A DNA stretch of 64,000 nt from Hybos culiciformis (taxonomy: Eukaryota; Arthropoda; Insecta; Diptera; Hybotidae). Below the pieces are notes generated by a model. That model was not told the origin of the DNA and did no database searches. It worked only from the letters and a program-made list of their open reading frames with translations. The DNA lies in contig OZ023273.1 of NCBI GenBank assembly GCA_964007475.1, positions 73,137,842 through 73,201,841 of the forward strand. Reading direction: 5' to 3'. How positions within the stretch are numbered: position 1 is the stretch's first letter; each line of letters opens with the position of its first letter. Made by a program: the position numbers and the translations under genes. Positions 22,821-33,540 of the stretch are shown here, piece by piece.

Positions 22821-25625
22821 GAACCCCTAACCGTAGCTCCCCACCCAAAATTTTTTTTTCAAGTAATATTAATTTTACCGGAGCTACCTATTTTCAAAAA
22901 AAAAAAATTCGTATATTTCGCTCCGCCACGACCTAACCGTAGCTATCCCCACCCAAAAATTTTCGTATATTTTGCTCCGGCACGACCTAACCGTAGCTCC
23001 CCACACAAAATTTTTCGGCTGGTAATCTTAATTTCACCGGAGCGACCTATTTAAAAAAATAAAATTTTTCGTATATTTTGCTCCGGCACGACCTAACCGT
23101 AGCTCCCCACCCAAACATTTTTTTTTAGGTAATATTAATTTCACTGGAGCTACCTATTTTGAAAAAAAAAAAAAAAAAATTTCGTATATTTTGCTCCGGC
23201 ACGACCTAACCGTAGCTCCCCACCCAAAATTTTTTTTTCAGGTAATCTTAATTTCACCGGAGCTACCTATAAAAAAAAAAATGGTTTCCTATATTTTGCT
23301 CCGACACGACCTAACCGTAGCTCCCCACCCAAAATTTTTTTTTCAGGTAATCTTAATTTCACCGGAGCTACCTATAAAAAAAAAAAATGTTTTCGTATAT
23401 TTTGCTCCGGCACGACCTAACCGTAGCTCCCCACCCAAAAATTTTTTTTCAGGTAATATTAATTTCACCGGCGCTACCTATTTTGAAAAAAAGAAAATTT
23501 TTCGTATATTTTGCTCCGGTACGACCTAACCGTAGCTCCCCACCCAAAAATTTTTTTTCAGGTAATCTTAATTTCACCGGAGCTACCTATTTAAAAAAAA
23601 AAAAATTTTCGTATATTTTGCTCCGGCACGACCTAACCGTAGGTCCCCAACCAAAATTTTTTTTTCAGGTAATATTAATTTCACCAAAGCTACCTATTTT
23701 GAAAAAAAATAAAAAATTTCGTATATTTTGCTCCGACCTAACCGTAGCTCCCCACCCAAAAAATTTTTTTCAGGTAGTATTAATTTCACCGGAGCTACCT
23801 ATTTAAAAAAAAAAAATGTTTTCGTATATTTTGCTCCGGCACGACCTAACCGTAGCTGCCCACCCAAAATTTTTCGGCAGAAATCTTAATTTCACCGGAG
23901 CTACCTATTTAAAAAAATAAAATTTTTCGTATATTTTGCTCCGGCACGACCTAACCGTAGCTCCCCACCCAAAAATTTTTTTTTAGGTAATATTAATTTC
24001 ACTGGAGCTACCTATTTTGAAAAAAAAAAAAAAAAAAATTTCGTATATTTTGCTCCGGCACGACCTAACCGTAGCTCCCCACCCAAAATTTTTTTATCAG
24101 GTAATCTTAATTTCACCGGAGCTACCTATAAAAAAAAAAAATGTTTTCGTATATTTTGCTCCGGCACGACCTAACCGTAGCTCCCCACCCAAAATTTTTT
24201 TTTCAGGTAATCTTAATTTCACAGGAGCTACCTATAAAAAAAAAAAATGTTTTCGTATATTTTGCTCCGGCACGACCTAACCGTAGCTCCCCACCCAAAA
24301 AATTTTTTTCAGGTAATCTTAATTTCACCGGAGCTACCTATTTAAAAAAAAAAAATTTTTCGTATATTTTGCTCCGGCGCGACCTAACCGTAGGTCCCCA
24401 ACCAAAATTTTTTTTTCAGGTAATATTAATTTCACCAAAGCTACCTATTTTGAAAAAAAATAAAAAATTTCGAATATTTTGCTCCGACCTAACCGTAGCT
24501 CCCCACCCAAAAAATTTTTTTCAGGTAATATTAATTTCACCGGAGCTACCTATTTAAAAAAAAAAAATGTTATCGTATATTTTGCTCCGGCACGACCTAA
24601 CCGTAGCTCCCAATTTTTTTTTCAGGTAATATTAATTTCACCGAAGCTACCTATTTTGAAAAAAAAAAAAAAATGTTCGTATATTTTGCTCCGGCACGAC
24701 CTAACCGTAGCTCCCCACCCAAAATTTTTTTATCAGGTAATCTTAATTTCACCGGAGCTACCTATAAAAGAAAAAAATGTTTTCGTATATTTTGCTCCGG
24801 CACGACCTAACCGTAGCTCCCCACCCAAAATTTTTTTTTCAGGTAATCTTAATTTCACCGGCGCTACCTATTTTGAAAAAAAGAAAATTTTTCGTATATT
24901 TTGCTCCGGTACGACCTAACCGTAGCTCCCCACCCAAAAAATTTTTTTCAGGTAATCTTAATTTCACCGGAGCTACCTATTTAAAAAAAAAAATTTTTCG
25001 TATATTTTGCTCCGGCGCGACCTAACCGTAGGTCCCCAACCAAAATTTTTTTTTCAGGTAATATTAATTTCACCAAAGCTACCTATTTTGAAAAAAAATA
25101 AAAAATTTCGAATATTTTGCTCCGACCTAACCGTAGCTCCCCACCCAAAAAATTTTTTTCAGGTAATATTAATTTCACCGGAGCTACCTATTTAAAAAAA
25201 AAAAATGTTATCGTATATTTTGCTCCGGCACGACCTAACCGTAGCTCCCAATTTTTTTTTCAGGTAATATTAATTTCACCGAAGCTACCTATTTTGAAAA
25301 AAAAAAAAAAATGTTCGTATATTTTGCTCCGGCACGACCTAACCGTAGCTCCCCACCCAAAACTTTTTTTTCAGGTAATCTTAATTTCACCGGAGCTACC
25401 TATTTAAAAAAAAATAAAATTTCGTATATTTTGCTCCGACACGACTTAACCGTAGTTCCCACCCAAAAAATTTTTTTCAGGTAATCTTAATTTCACCGGA
25501 ACTACCTATTTAAAAAAAAAATATATTTTCGTATATTTTGCTCCGGCACGACCTAACCGTAGCTCCCCACCCAAAATTTTTTTTTCAGTTAATATTAATT
25601 TCACCGAAGCTACCTATTTTGAAAA
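22821..25625 (+). repeat. ~97-bp satellite array, about 28-30 units with higher-order structure
   Basis: Unit landmarks: TATTTTGCTCCGGCACGACC, TAACCGTAGCTCCCCACCC, a T-run with CAGGTAATATTAATTTCACC, and GGAGCTACCTATTT plus an A tract. A multi-unit block recognisable by the variants CCGGCGCGACC, GTAGGTCCCCAACC and CACCAAAGCTACC begins at 24361 and again at 24999 (638 bp later), with an older version at 23610, so blocks of several units have been duplicated. The many short open frames here are translations of the repeat and not genes. Confidence 0.95.
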
Positions 25626-26032
25626 AAAAAATTTAGTTTTAAATAATTTGTAAACGAAAGATTTTTAAAATTAATTTGAATTTAAATTTTTCGCGCCAAA
25701 TTATTTTGTTTTTATAAATAACAAATGATTATTGAACTACCTATTTTGAAAAAAAAAAAGAAGAAAAATTTTAGTTTTAAATAATTTGTAAACGAAAAAT
25801 TTTTAAAAAATAATTTGAATTTAATTTGTCGCGCCAAATTATTTTGTTTTTATAAATGACAAATGATTATTGAGTGGACCACAAATTTTTTTGAGTATTG
25901 AAACGTCAAAAACCATGTCAGTTCGAATTCGATTTCGAATGTCGAATGAGTAGAATGAAAATGAATTTTTACCCCCTACAGAATTACTCAATTATACCAT
26001 ACAACGCGCCTAAAGAAGTATAAACTTCAAAA
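25626..26032 (+). repeat. Common tail of the satellite block (one partial and one full copy)
   Basis: AATTTAGTTTTAAATAATTTGTAAACGA and the segment CGCGCCAAATTATTTTGTTT occur twice (from 25631 and from 25767); the second copy runs on to ACGCGCCTAAAGAAGTATAA. The tail ends where the MULE-derived open frame begins, so the block may be inserted in or next to the MULE. Confidence 0.65.
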
Positions 26033-27164
26033 ATTATGAACTAAATGATTTTGAAATAAAAATAATAGAAGAAATTTCTCAGAAAAAAGCAAATAAAATA
26101 ACTAGAAATGAAGAAAAAAAAATAATTAAAAAAAATTATGAACTTAATAATATTGAAATAAAAAAAATAGAAGAAATTAGTAATAAAGGCGAAAAGAATT
26201 TAGTTGATAATAAAAATGAGGAATATGAAAATAATTTGAAAATTGAAAAAAAATATGAAGCAAATGATTTTGAATTACAAAATTTCGAATTAGATTTTGA
26301 AATAAAAAAAAAATATGAAAGTAATTTAATTGAAAATGAGAAATATGAAAAAAATTTGAAAATTGAAAAAAAATATGAAGCAAATGATTTTGAATTACAA
26401 AAATTTCGAATTAGATTTTGAAATAAAAAAAAATATGAAAGTAATTTAATTAAAAATGAGGATTATGAAAAAAATTTGAAAATTGAAAAAAAATATGAAG
26501 TTAATGATTTTAAGTCACAAAATTTCGATTTAGATTTTGAAAAAAGAAAAATAAATGAAATTACTAATAAAAACGAAATAATTTATTTGAAAAAAAAGAT
26601 GAAGATTACGAAAATTATTCAAAAATTGAAGAAATTGAAATCGAAAATCAGGATAATAGTTTCAGCTTAGATTCTATTAAGATTCCAAATTCTAAAATTC
26701 ACAAAATAGAAAAATATCTTTCTTTAAAAATTATTTATAATAAAAACGAAAAACCAAATGTAGAAATAAAATTCGAACCTGCTCTTTTTGTAAGACCTGT
26801 ACGTTCTTTCAAGGGTTTATTTCAAAAAATAGGCGAATTTCTTATTCTGGATCTTGAATTGCAATTAATTGCAGAAGAAGATATTGGTTGTACTTTCTCT
26901 GAGAAAATAAAATTTATAATTAAAAGGAATTTCAGAAAATTTAATAATGTGTGTTTTTTCAATTTTAAAGCACTCAATAAAACTAAAAGCGGGTGTATTT
27001 TGTATGCTTATTGTTCCCATTACAATTGTACATATTATAAGTTTTTAACATTCCTTGATTTAAAAAAAGTAGAAATATTCAGAAATTCAAAAGAGCCTAC
27101 CCATGCAATAAATGTAAGCTCCGCAGAAAAAAAAGTACTAAGACTCACTTCACAAGTCAGAGGC
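26033..27164 (+). pseudogene. MULE protein N-terminal region with 40-residue repeats and Cys/His segment
   Basis: From 26033 an open frame encodes a Lys/Glu/Asn-rich protein with a ~120-bp (40-residue) repeat starting near 26239, 26359 and 26479 (KIEKKYEANDFELQ core). One extra A near 26400 in the second unit shifts the frame. Coding character resumes near 26663 and includes VRPVRSFKGLFQKIGEF, then CILYAYCSHYNCTYYKFL, a Cys-x3-Cys-type segment typical of the DNA-binding region before a MULE transposase. The frame is cut at 27172 by the hAT insertion, whose 8-bp duplication CTTGAAAG lies at 27165-27172. DNA-binding role is inferred from position. Confidence 0.6.
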
Positions 27165-27514
27165 CTTGAAAGTAGAGATGTGTCGTTCGTGAACGACCGA
27201 GTTAAAAAGAACGGATCACTAAAGTGAACGATGACCGATCGGTCAGTAAAAAAAAAATATATCGTTCATCGTTCACCGTTCATCGTTCTTTTCTAAAAAA
27301 AAAAAAGTTCTGTAGGTGTAGAGAAGAGATAAATGTTTGAAAAGAGCAGTACACTTATTTTTCAGCTATAAGGAAGAAAGAGAAATTGTGTTGGTGTTGT
27401 TAGATTGTTATGTTAGTGTAGCTGTGAACAATAGCTACCTCTTTACTGGTCTGAAAATTATCGTCTTTTTCAATTGAAAATGCCACACGACATCCATAGA
27501 AAAAAATACAATAA

Positions 27515-28063
27515 TAACTTCGCTACACTTCAGGTTAGCAACCATGAATTTCTTGGTTTGAAAGTAGGTTGGCGAATGGGGTGACACACTTATAAAAGAT
27601 GGTTTGGTTTGAAATTTAAAAAAAAATTCTTTGTAAAATTAAAAAAAAATTCTTTGTAAAATAAAATTTTAATTTTTCGTAACTAAAAAAAAAAAAATGA
27701 ATTTTTTTAATTTAAAGAAATAATGTAAAATAAAAATAATATTCAATTTTTTTTTAAAAATATTTTAATTTATTTTCTTTTTTGATAACCTACAGTTTAT
27801 TATTATTTTTTTTATATCGAAGCATTTTTAAGTATGATTTTTTCTGTAAATTTTCTGCAAATTGACAGGTTATACCTTTTTTTTTTTGAAATGCAATAAA
27901 ACTATGTAGTAAAATTTCTAGGTTTGTGTCGAACCGACTTTCAAACCATGAAAAAAAAAAAAATTTTTTTATATGGCAAACCAAGTATCAAACACAGAAC
28001 GAACCCATTTTTTTCTGCAAAACATGGAATTCTGTGTTTGTAACCTGAAGTGTAGCGAAGTTA
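27515..28063. mobile_element. TAA-flanked MITE, copy 1
   Basis: Inverted ends TAACTTCGCTACACTTCAGG and CCTGAAGTGTAGCGAAGTTA, 549 bp, flanked by TAA on both sides (27512-27514 and 28064-28066). The 3-bp TAA duplication is seen at all three independent insertions in this window. That duplication suits the PIF/Harbinger group, but the termini are not typical of it, so the superfamily is uncertain. No coding capacity. Confidence 0.88.
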
Positions 28064-28430
28064 TAAGAAAGACTGACGGGAAACAGATTAAATATTTAAA
28101 GGAATGTTTTATTTTTCATAAAAAATTATCCCAAAAAATATAACACAAAATATTAATAAAAAGATAAAAAAAAATTTTTTTTTTTGATATAATCGGTTAT
28201 TGCTAATATAGATATTTGAATAATTATTAGTAGATTAATATGCTCTAAATATTTTTATTTTTTTATAATAAAAATAAATCATATTAACTTTAAAAATAAT
28301 AGATGAATTAATGCTTCCTAAAGTTCACAGTTCACTTTCATATTATTTCATTTGGTATTTTTTTATTTTTGCAAAGTTCATTTTGATTTGAGTTAATTTT
28401 ATCGGTCGTTCAATTGAGCTATATTTTTAA

Positions 28431-28800
28431 CTCGGTCAGTAAAAATAGTACGTTCATTTTTTAACCCGTTCAATATTTTTTAACTCGGTCAGTAAAAATA
28501 GTACGTTCATTTTTTAACCCGTTCAATATTTTTTAACTCGGTCAGTAAAAATAGTACGTTCATTTTTTAACCCGTTCAATTTTTTTTAACTCGATCAGTA
28601 AAAATAGTACGTTCATTTTTTAACCCGTTCAATTTTTTTTAACTCGGTCAGTAAAAATAGTTCGTTCATTTTTTTAACCCGTTCAATTTTTTTAACTCGG
28701 TCAGTAAATTGATTTGAGTTCATTTTTTTTCGGTCGTTCGCGAACGAGAAAATAGGTCGTTCAATTGAACGATATTTTTTAACTCGGTCAGTAAAAAAGA
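28431..28800 (+). repeat. 53-bp tandem repeat inside the hAT element
   Basis: CTCGGTCAGTAAAAATAGTA recurs from 28431 with a 53-bp period for about six units, each with GTTCATTTTTTAACCCGTTC. Probably amplified subterminal sequence of the hAT. Duplicated at +2,149. Confidence 0.85.
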
Positions 28801-28858
28801 ACGAACGAGTTAACACAGGTCACTGAAGTGAACGAGATTTCCCATCACTACTTGAAAG

Positions 28859-29571
28859 GCTTTTAATGAAATATGACCTACGTTGTTACAACTCATATAA
28901 TTATTTGAATGAACAAGCAAATCGAGCTGCAAGGTCTATTGTTGAAAAAGGGAATCTTCAAGGAATAAAGAGTAAACACGAAATAAGAAAAGTGAATCAA
29001 GAAAGAAAGGCAGAGCTTGATTGCGCTAAGGACGATTTTTTGATCTTTTGGAAATGAAAAAAAAATATGGTTTGATCTTTTGGAAATGAAAAAAAAATAT
29101 GGTTTGATCTTTTGGAAATGAAAAAAAAATATGGTTTTATACAAAAAGTACAGGACCCGCTTGGAGTTTACGTATTTGACGAAAGAATAATTAAAAAAAT
29201 ATTTGAATTCAGGACAGAAGATATTTTGTATATTGATGCGACAGGTAATGTTATACGAGCGCCAAAAGGAACTCAAAAACGAGTTTTGTTCTACGCGGCG
29301 GTTATGAGAATAAGAAACAACAAAATACTACCCATTTGTAGTATGATTAGTAGTGAGCACGATTCTAAGGCAATTGGGTGCTTCTTAGCAGATGTAAGAA
29401 ATACTCTGCAAAAAGTAAAATGTTTAAAAAAAATTAAGGAAGTTGTTACGGACGTCAGTTATGCTACTGTCAATGCAATTTTAAGAGAGTTGAATTTTAT
29501 GGAAAATCCACAGAGTGACCACCCTGAATGTGTGGTAATATATCTTAAAAAATGTTTTGATTTAGTGTAGC
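28859..29571 (+). pseudogene. MULE transposase catalytic domain, first (truncated) copy
   Basis: Coding similarity restarts right after the hAT target duplication and runs through NEQANRAARSIVEKGNLQGI. A 32-bp unit (starts 29039, 29071, 29103) is present three times instead of once and breaks the frame. After it comes YIDATGNVIRAPKG, whose Asp is the first catalytic residue of MULE DDE transposases, and VVTDVSYATVNAIL with the second Asp. The duplication joint then ends the frame (TAG 29568-29570). The second copy continues normally past this point. Confidence 0.7.
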
Positions 29572-30999
29572 TGTGAACAATAGCTACCTCTTTACTGGTC
29601 TGAAAATTATCGTCTTTTTCAATTGAAAATGCCACACGACATCCATAGAAAAAAATACAATAATAACTTCGCTACACTTCAGGTTAGCAACCATGAATTT
29701 CTTGGTTTGAAAGTAGGTTGGCGAATGGGGTGACACACTTATAAAAGATGGTTTGGTTTGAAATTTAAAAAAAAATTCTTTGTAAAATTAAAAAAAAATT
29801 CTTTGTAAAATAAAATTTTAATTTTTCGTAACTAAAAAAAAAAAAATGAATTTTTTTAATTTAAAGAAATAATGTAAAATAAAAATAATATTCAATTTTT
29901 TTTTAAAAATATTTTAATTTATTTTCTTTTTTGATAACCTACAGTTTATTATTATTTTTTTTATATCGAAGCATTTTTAAGTATGATTTTTTCTGTAAAT
30001 TTTCTGCAAATTGACAGGTTATACCTTTTTTTTTTTGAAATGCAATAAAACTATGTAGTAAAATTTCTAGGTTTGTGTCGAACCGACTTTCAAACCATGA
30101 AAAAAAAAAAAATTTTTTTATATGGCAAACCAAGTATCAAACACAGAACGAACCCATTTTTTTCTGCAAAACATGGAATTCTGTGTTTGTAACCTGAAGT
30201 GTAGCGAAGTTATAAGAAAGACTGACGGGAAACAGATTAAATATTTAAAGGAATGTTTTATTTTTCATAAAAAATTATCCCAAAAAATATAACACAAAAT
30301 ATTAATAAAAAGATAAAAAAAAATTTTTTTTTTTGATATAATCGGTTATTGCTAATATAGATATTTGAATAATTATTAGTAGATTAATATGCTCTAAATA
30401 TTTTTATTTTTTTATAATAAAAATAAATCATATTAACTTTAAAAATAATAGATGAATTAATGCTTCCTAAAGTTCACAGTTCACTTTCATATTATTTCAT
30501 TTGGTATTTTTTTATTTTTGCAAAGTTCATTTTGATTTGAGTTAATTTTATCGGTCGTTCAATTGAGCTATATTTTTAACTCGGTCAGTAAAAATAGTAC
30601 GTTCATTTTTTAACCCGTTCAATATTTTTTAACTCGGTCAGTAAAAATAGTACGTTCATTTTTTAACCCGTTCAATATTTTTTAACTCGGTCAGTAAAAA
30701 TAGTACGTTCATTTTTTAACCCGTTCAATTTTTTTTAACTCGATCAGTAAAAATAGTACGTTCATTTTTTAACCCGTTCAATTTTTTTTAACTCGGTCAG
30801 TAAAAATAGTTCGTTCATTTTTTTAACCCGTTCAATTTTTTTAACTCGGTCAGTAAATTGATTTGAGTTCATTTTTTTTCGGTCGTTCGCGAACGAGAAA
30901 ATAGGTCGTTCAATTGAACGATATTTTTTAACTCGGTCAGTAAAAAAGAACGAACGAGTTAACACAGGTCACTGAAGTGAACGAGATTTCCCATCACTA
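29566..30999. mobile_element. Right part of hAT element, duplicated
   Basis: Duplicate of 27417-28850, lacking the hAT left end. It includes the second copies of the MITE and the 53-bp repeats and ends CCCATCACTA at 30990-30999. Confidence 0.8.
29664..30212. mobile_element. TAA-flanked MITE, copy 2 (by tandem duplication)
   Basis: Same ends and flanks as the copy at 27515, displaced by exactly 2,149 bp; it arose by the duplication and not by transposition. Confidence 0.88.
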
Positions 31000-31871
31000 C
31001 TTGAAAGGCTTTTAATGAAATATGACCTACGTTGTTACAACTCATATAATTATTTGAATGAACAAGCAAATCGAGCTGCAAGGTCTATTGTTGAAAAAGG
31101 GAATCTTCAAGGAATAAAGAGTAAACACGAAATAAGAAAAGTGAATCAAGAAAGAAAGGCAGAGCTTGATTGCGCTAAGGACGATTTTTTGATCTTTTGG
31201 AAATGAAAAAAAAATATGGTTTGATCTTTTGGAAATGAAAAAAAAATATGGTTTGATCTTTTGGAAATGAAAAAAAAATATGGTTTTATACAAAAAGTAC
31301 AGGACCCGCTTGGAGTTTACGTATTTGACGAAAGAATAATTAAAAAAATATTTGAATTCAGGACAGAAGATATTTTGTATATTGATGCGACAGGTAATGT
31401 TATACGAGCGCCAAAAGGAACTCAAAAACGAGTTTTGTTCTACGCGGCGGTTATGAGAATAAGAAACAACAAAATACTACCCATTTGTAGTATGATTAGT
31501 AGTGAGCACGATTCTAAGGCAATTGGGTGCTTCTTAGCAGATGTAAGAAATACTCTGCAAAAAGTAAAATGTTTAAAAAAAATTAAGGAAGTTGTTACGG
31601 ACGTCAGTTATGCTACTGTCAATGCAATTTTAAGAGAGTTGAATTTTATGGAAAATCCACAGAGTGACCACCCTGAATGTGTGGTAATATATCTTAAAAA
31701 ATGTTTTGATTTAGTTTTTAACAATAATAAAAATGAACCTGATTTTATTTTGGTTCGATTTTGTTGCTGTCATTACATGAAGATAATTTATAACGATGTT
31801 GCAAAATACTTCACAGATAGAAAAGTAATAGTAGATTATTGTATATGTAAACTAAATATGTTATTAATTAA
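31000..31871 (+). pseudogene. MULE transposase catalytic domain, second copy
   Basis: Same as the first copy, including the 32-bp triplication (31188, 31220, 31252). In the open frame from 31261, the first catalytic Asp is residue 42 (YIDATGN) and the second is residue 114 (VVTDVSYA). The frame continues beyond the duplication joint with VFNNNKNEPDFILVRFCCCH (the Cys/Cys/His segment of MULE transposases) and HYMKIIYNDVAKYF, until the TTAA-bounded insert. Function would be cut-and-paste transposition; this copy cannot produce an intact protein. Confidence 0.75.
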
Positions 31872-32360
31872 GAGTTCTGTATACACAAAAATACATTGAC
31901 ACGAGTCAATACTTATATCACGAGACCGAAGGTCGAGTGATATAAATTGACAAGTGTCAATGTATTTTTGTGTAAATACAGAACGAGTTGTATAACAAAT
32001 TTTGTTTACATATCCAATATACTGTTTTAATGCGTAGGGGAGAGGTAGTTGCAAAGAGAGAATATTTTTTCTTCTCATTTTTTCTCTTTTTTTTTTTTTT
32101 TGCATTTGGCTGTATTGAAAAATTGTGAGAGATATTATGTTTTTTTAGGTATTAAGTAATATTCAATACGAAACATCTAAATGATTTCATTATTTACGCT
32201 GATGCATCTAAATTTTTTCATTAAAACGCTGATGCATCTAAATTTTTTCATTATTTACGCAGATGCATCTAAATGATTGCATGTGTATTGACGCATATAA
32301 TACTCCATTTAGTGATCTAAATTCTATAGCACTAAATACAACATAACGATCCCCAACGCA
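31872..32360. mobile_element. TTAA-bounded insert with terminal hairpin, in the MULE gene
   Basis: TTAA lies at 31868-31871 and 32361-32364. The left part (about 31874-31985) is a ~110-bp hairpin: GTTCTGTATACACAAAAATA opposite the complement of TATTTTTGTGTAAATACAGAAC, with a GAGACCGAAGGTCGAGTGAT apex. The right part (32031-32360) has its own inverted ends TGCGTAGGGG and CCCCAACGCA, with TTAA also at 32027-32030, and a repeated ACGCTGATGCATCTAAATTT motif. A larger relative lies inverted at 59551-60959. Superfamily uncertain; TTAA suggests piggyBac-like. Confidence 0.6.
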
Positions 32361-32364
32361 TTAA

Positions 32365-32937
32365 AAATCTTTATCAAATCAATTTTAGGAGCAGCATTCA
32401 ACATAAGCTCTTTATCTGAAGCCGCAGAATTCTTCGAACACTTTTGTGTCATTTTATCTGCTAAAACTAAAGAAAATGAATGTTTTATTTAAATTTAGTT
32501 ACAAATATTTTGACGATATCCTTCAAGAAAAGAATGAAAATCATTCTTCATTTAAAGAAATTAAAGATACAATTATTGACTCTGAAATAGATACACGGGG
32601 TAGTAAATATTCACAAAATCTCCCTACTTATAAACTACTTATAATTATTTTACAAGAAGCTAATAAAAAAGTTACAGCTGAAGAAGTACGAACCATTTCT
32701 TTATCAAAAAATGAGTACAAAAGTGAGTTGTTTTTGACTCATAGTCTAAATAGATATTTTTCTTATCTTCCTTTCTGGTCATGCTTAATTAGCAGCAAAA
32801 GAGCAAGTAATGCTCCTGTTGAAAGTTTTTTCAAAACTTTTAAAACTATACTTCAAGCAGAAGGAAAAGACAAAGCTTCGAGAGTGATTCAAAGTCACAT
32901 TAAAGATTGTGTTGAGACTAAAAATGCTCGAATTTAA
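32365..32937 (+). pseudogene. MULE transposase, C-terminal part with catalytic Glu
   Basis: Coding character resumes with AFNISSLSEAAEFFEHFCVI, a stop at about 32490, and then an open frame to 32937. It contains SNAPVESFFKTFKTIL, in which the Glu (E of VESFFK) fits the third residue of the DDE triad, followed by a basic helix-rich tail. Only frameshifts and the upstream insert separate it from the earlier domain. Confidence 0.6.
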
Positions 32938-33540
32938 AGGTGAAGAAAAAAAATATTGTTCTCAAAAAAAACTTTTAGAAAATTGCCAAGTCGGCTATAA
33001 AGAAAAAGTAAAACCACAATCATTTTATTTGGATAAGAACAAAATGAAAAAGTCGAGTGAAATTAATATTAGTTCTGAGGGCGAAATTGATCAAAATATA
33101 AGAGATGAGCTTATTTCATTGGGCTCCTTGACACCAAAAAATAGAAAAGATCATATTTTAGAAAAGGACGATCCAATGAATTTAAATTTAACTGAAAATT
33201 GGAATAAGACACCTTCAGTCAAAAGAAAAAGAAAAAGTTATTTGTCTCCACGGTTTATTAAAAAAATGAAACTTCCAAATACCTTTGAAACAAAAAATTT
33301 TATTCAAAAAGTGAACAGATTTGAAGAAAACGATAATTTTTCCGAATCTTCCTTTAATAATAATGAGCCATCTAATTAAGAAAATGATGTTGTCAAAAAA
33401 AACGACTATTTTTCCGAATCCTCTTTTAATAATGAAAATGATGTTAAAAAAAATGATGTTTCCGAATCTTCCTTTGATAATAATGAACTATCCAAGTACG
33501 AAAATGGTGTTGTTAAGAATATAAAATATTATACAAAATA
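32938..33540 (+). pseudogene. MULE protein linker with acidic FSESSFNNNE repeats
   Basis: A hydrophilic Lys/Ser/Glu-rich linker with a nuclear-localisation-like KRKRKSYLSPRF, then a short repeated motif (NFSESSFNNNE, YFSESSFNNE, VSESSFDNNE) at 33340-33490 interrupted by a stop at about 33378. Probably a disordered connection between transposase and protease domains. Confidence 0.5.

Larger units (their letters stand above)
27173..28850. mobile_element. Non-autonomous hAT element inserted in the MULE gene
   Basis: Begins TAGAGATGTGTCGTTCG and ends TTTCCCATCACTA (complement TAGTGATGGGAAA), a common hAT terminus. CTTGAAAG flanks both sides (27165-27172 and 28851-28858), an exact 8-bp duplication. 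It carries repeated GTTCGTGAAC/GAACGA motifs, a 53-bp tandem repeat near its right end, and a nested MITE; no transposase. Confidence 0.88.
27413..31715 (+). repeat. 2,149-bp direct tandem duplication with TTAGT at the joints
   Basis: Sequence from 27413 to 29561 is repeated from 29562 to 31710. By eye I see no difference between the copies. TTAGT occurs at 27413-27417, at the joint 29562-29566 and at 31711-31715. The unit holds part of the hAT with its MITE, and the first part of the transposase catalytic domain, so that domain occurs twice. Confidence 0.9.

Noticed and set aside
22821..25625. Many open frames encoding repeats such as APARPNRSSPPK and FFFQVILISPELPI
   Set aside because: They are six-frame translations of the ~97-bp satellite; frames change with A/T-run length and no start or splice context is conserved.
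27790..27984. Open frame in the TAA-flanked MITE (repeated in its other copies)
   Set aside because: Lies wholly in AT-rich MITE interior, is shifted or extended differently in each copy, and shows no domain.
33321..33524. Open frame with repeated FPNLPLII motifs as a separate protein
   Set aside because: It is the out-of-frame reading of the acidic FSESSFNNNE linker of the MULE protein.
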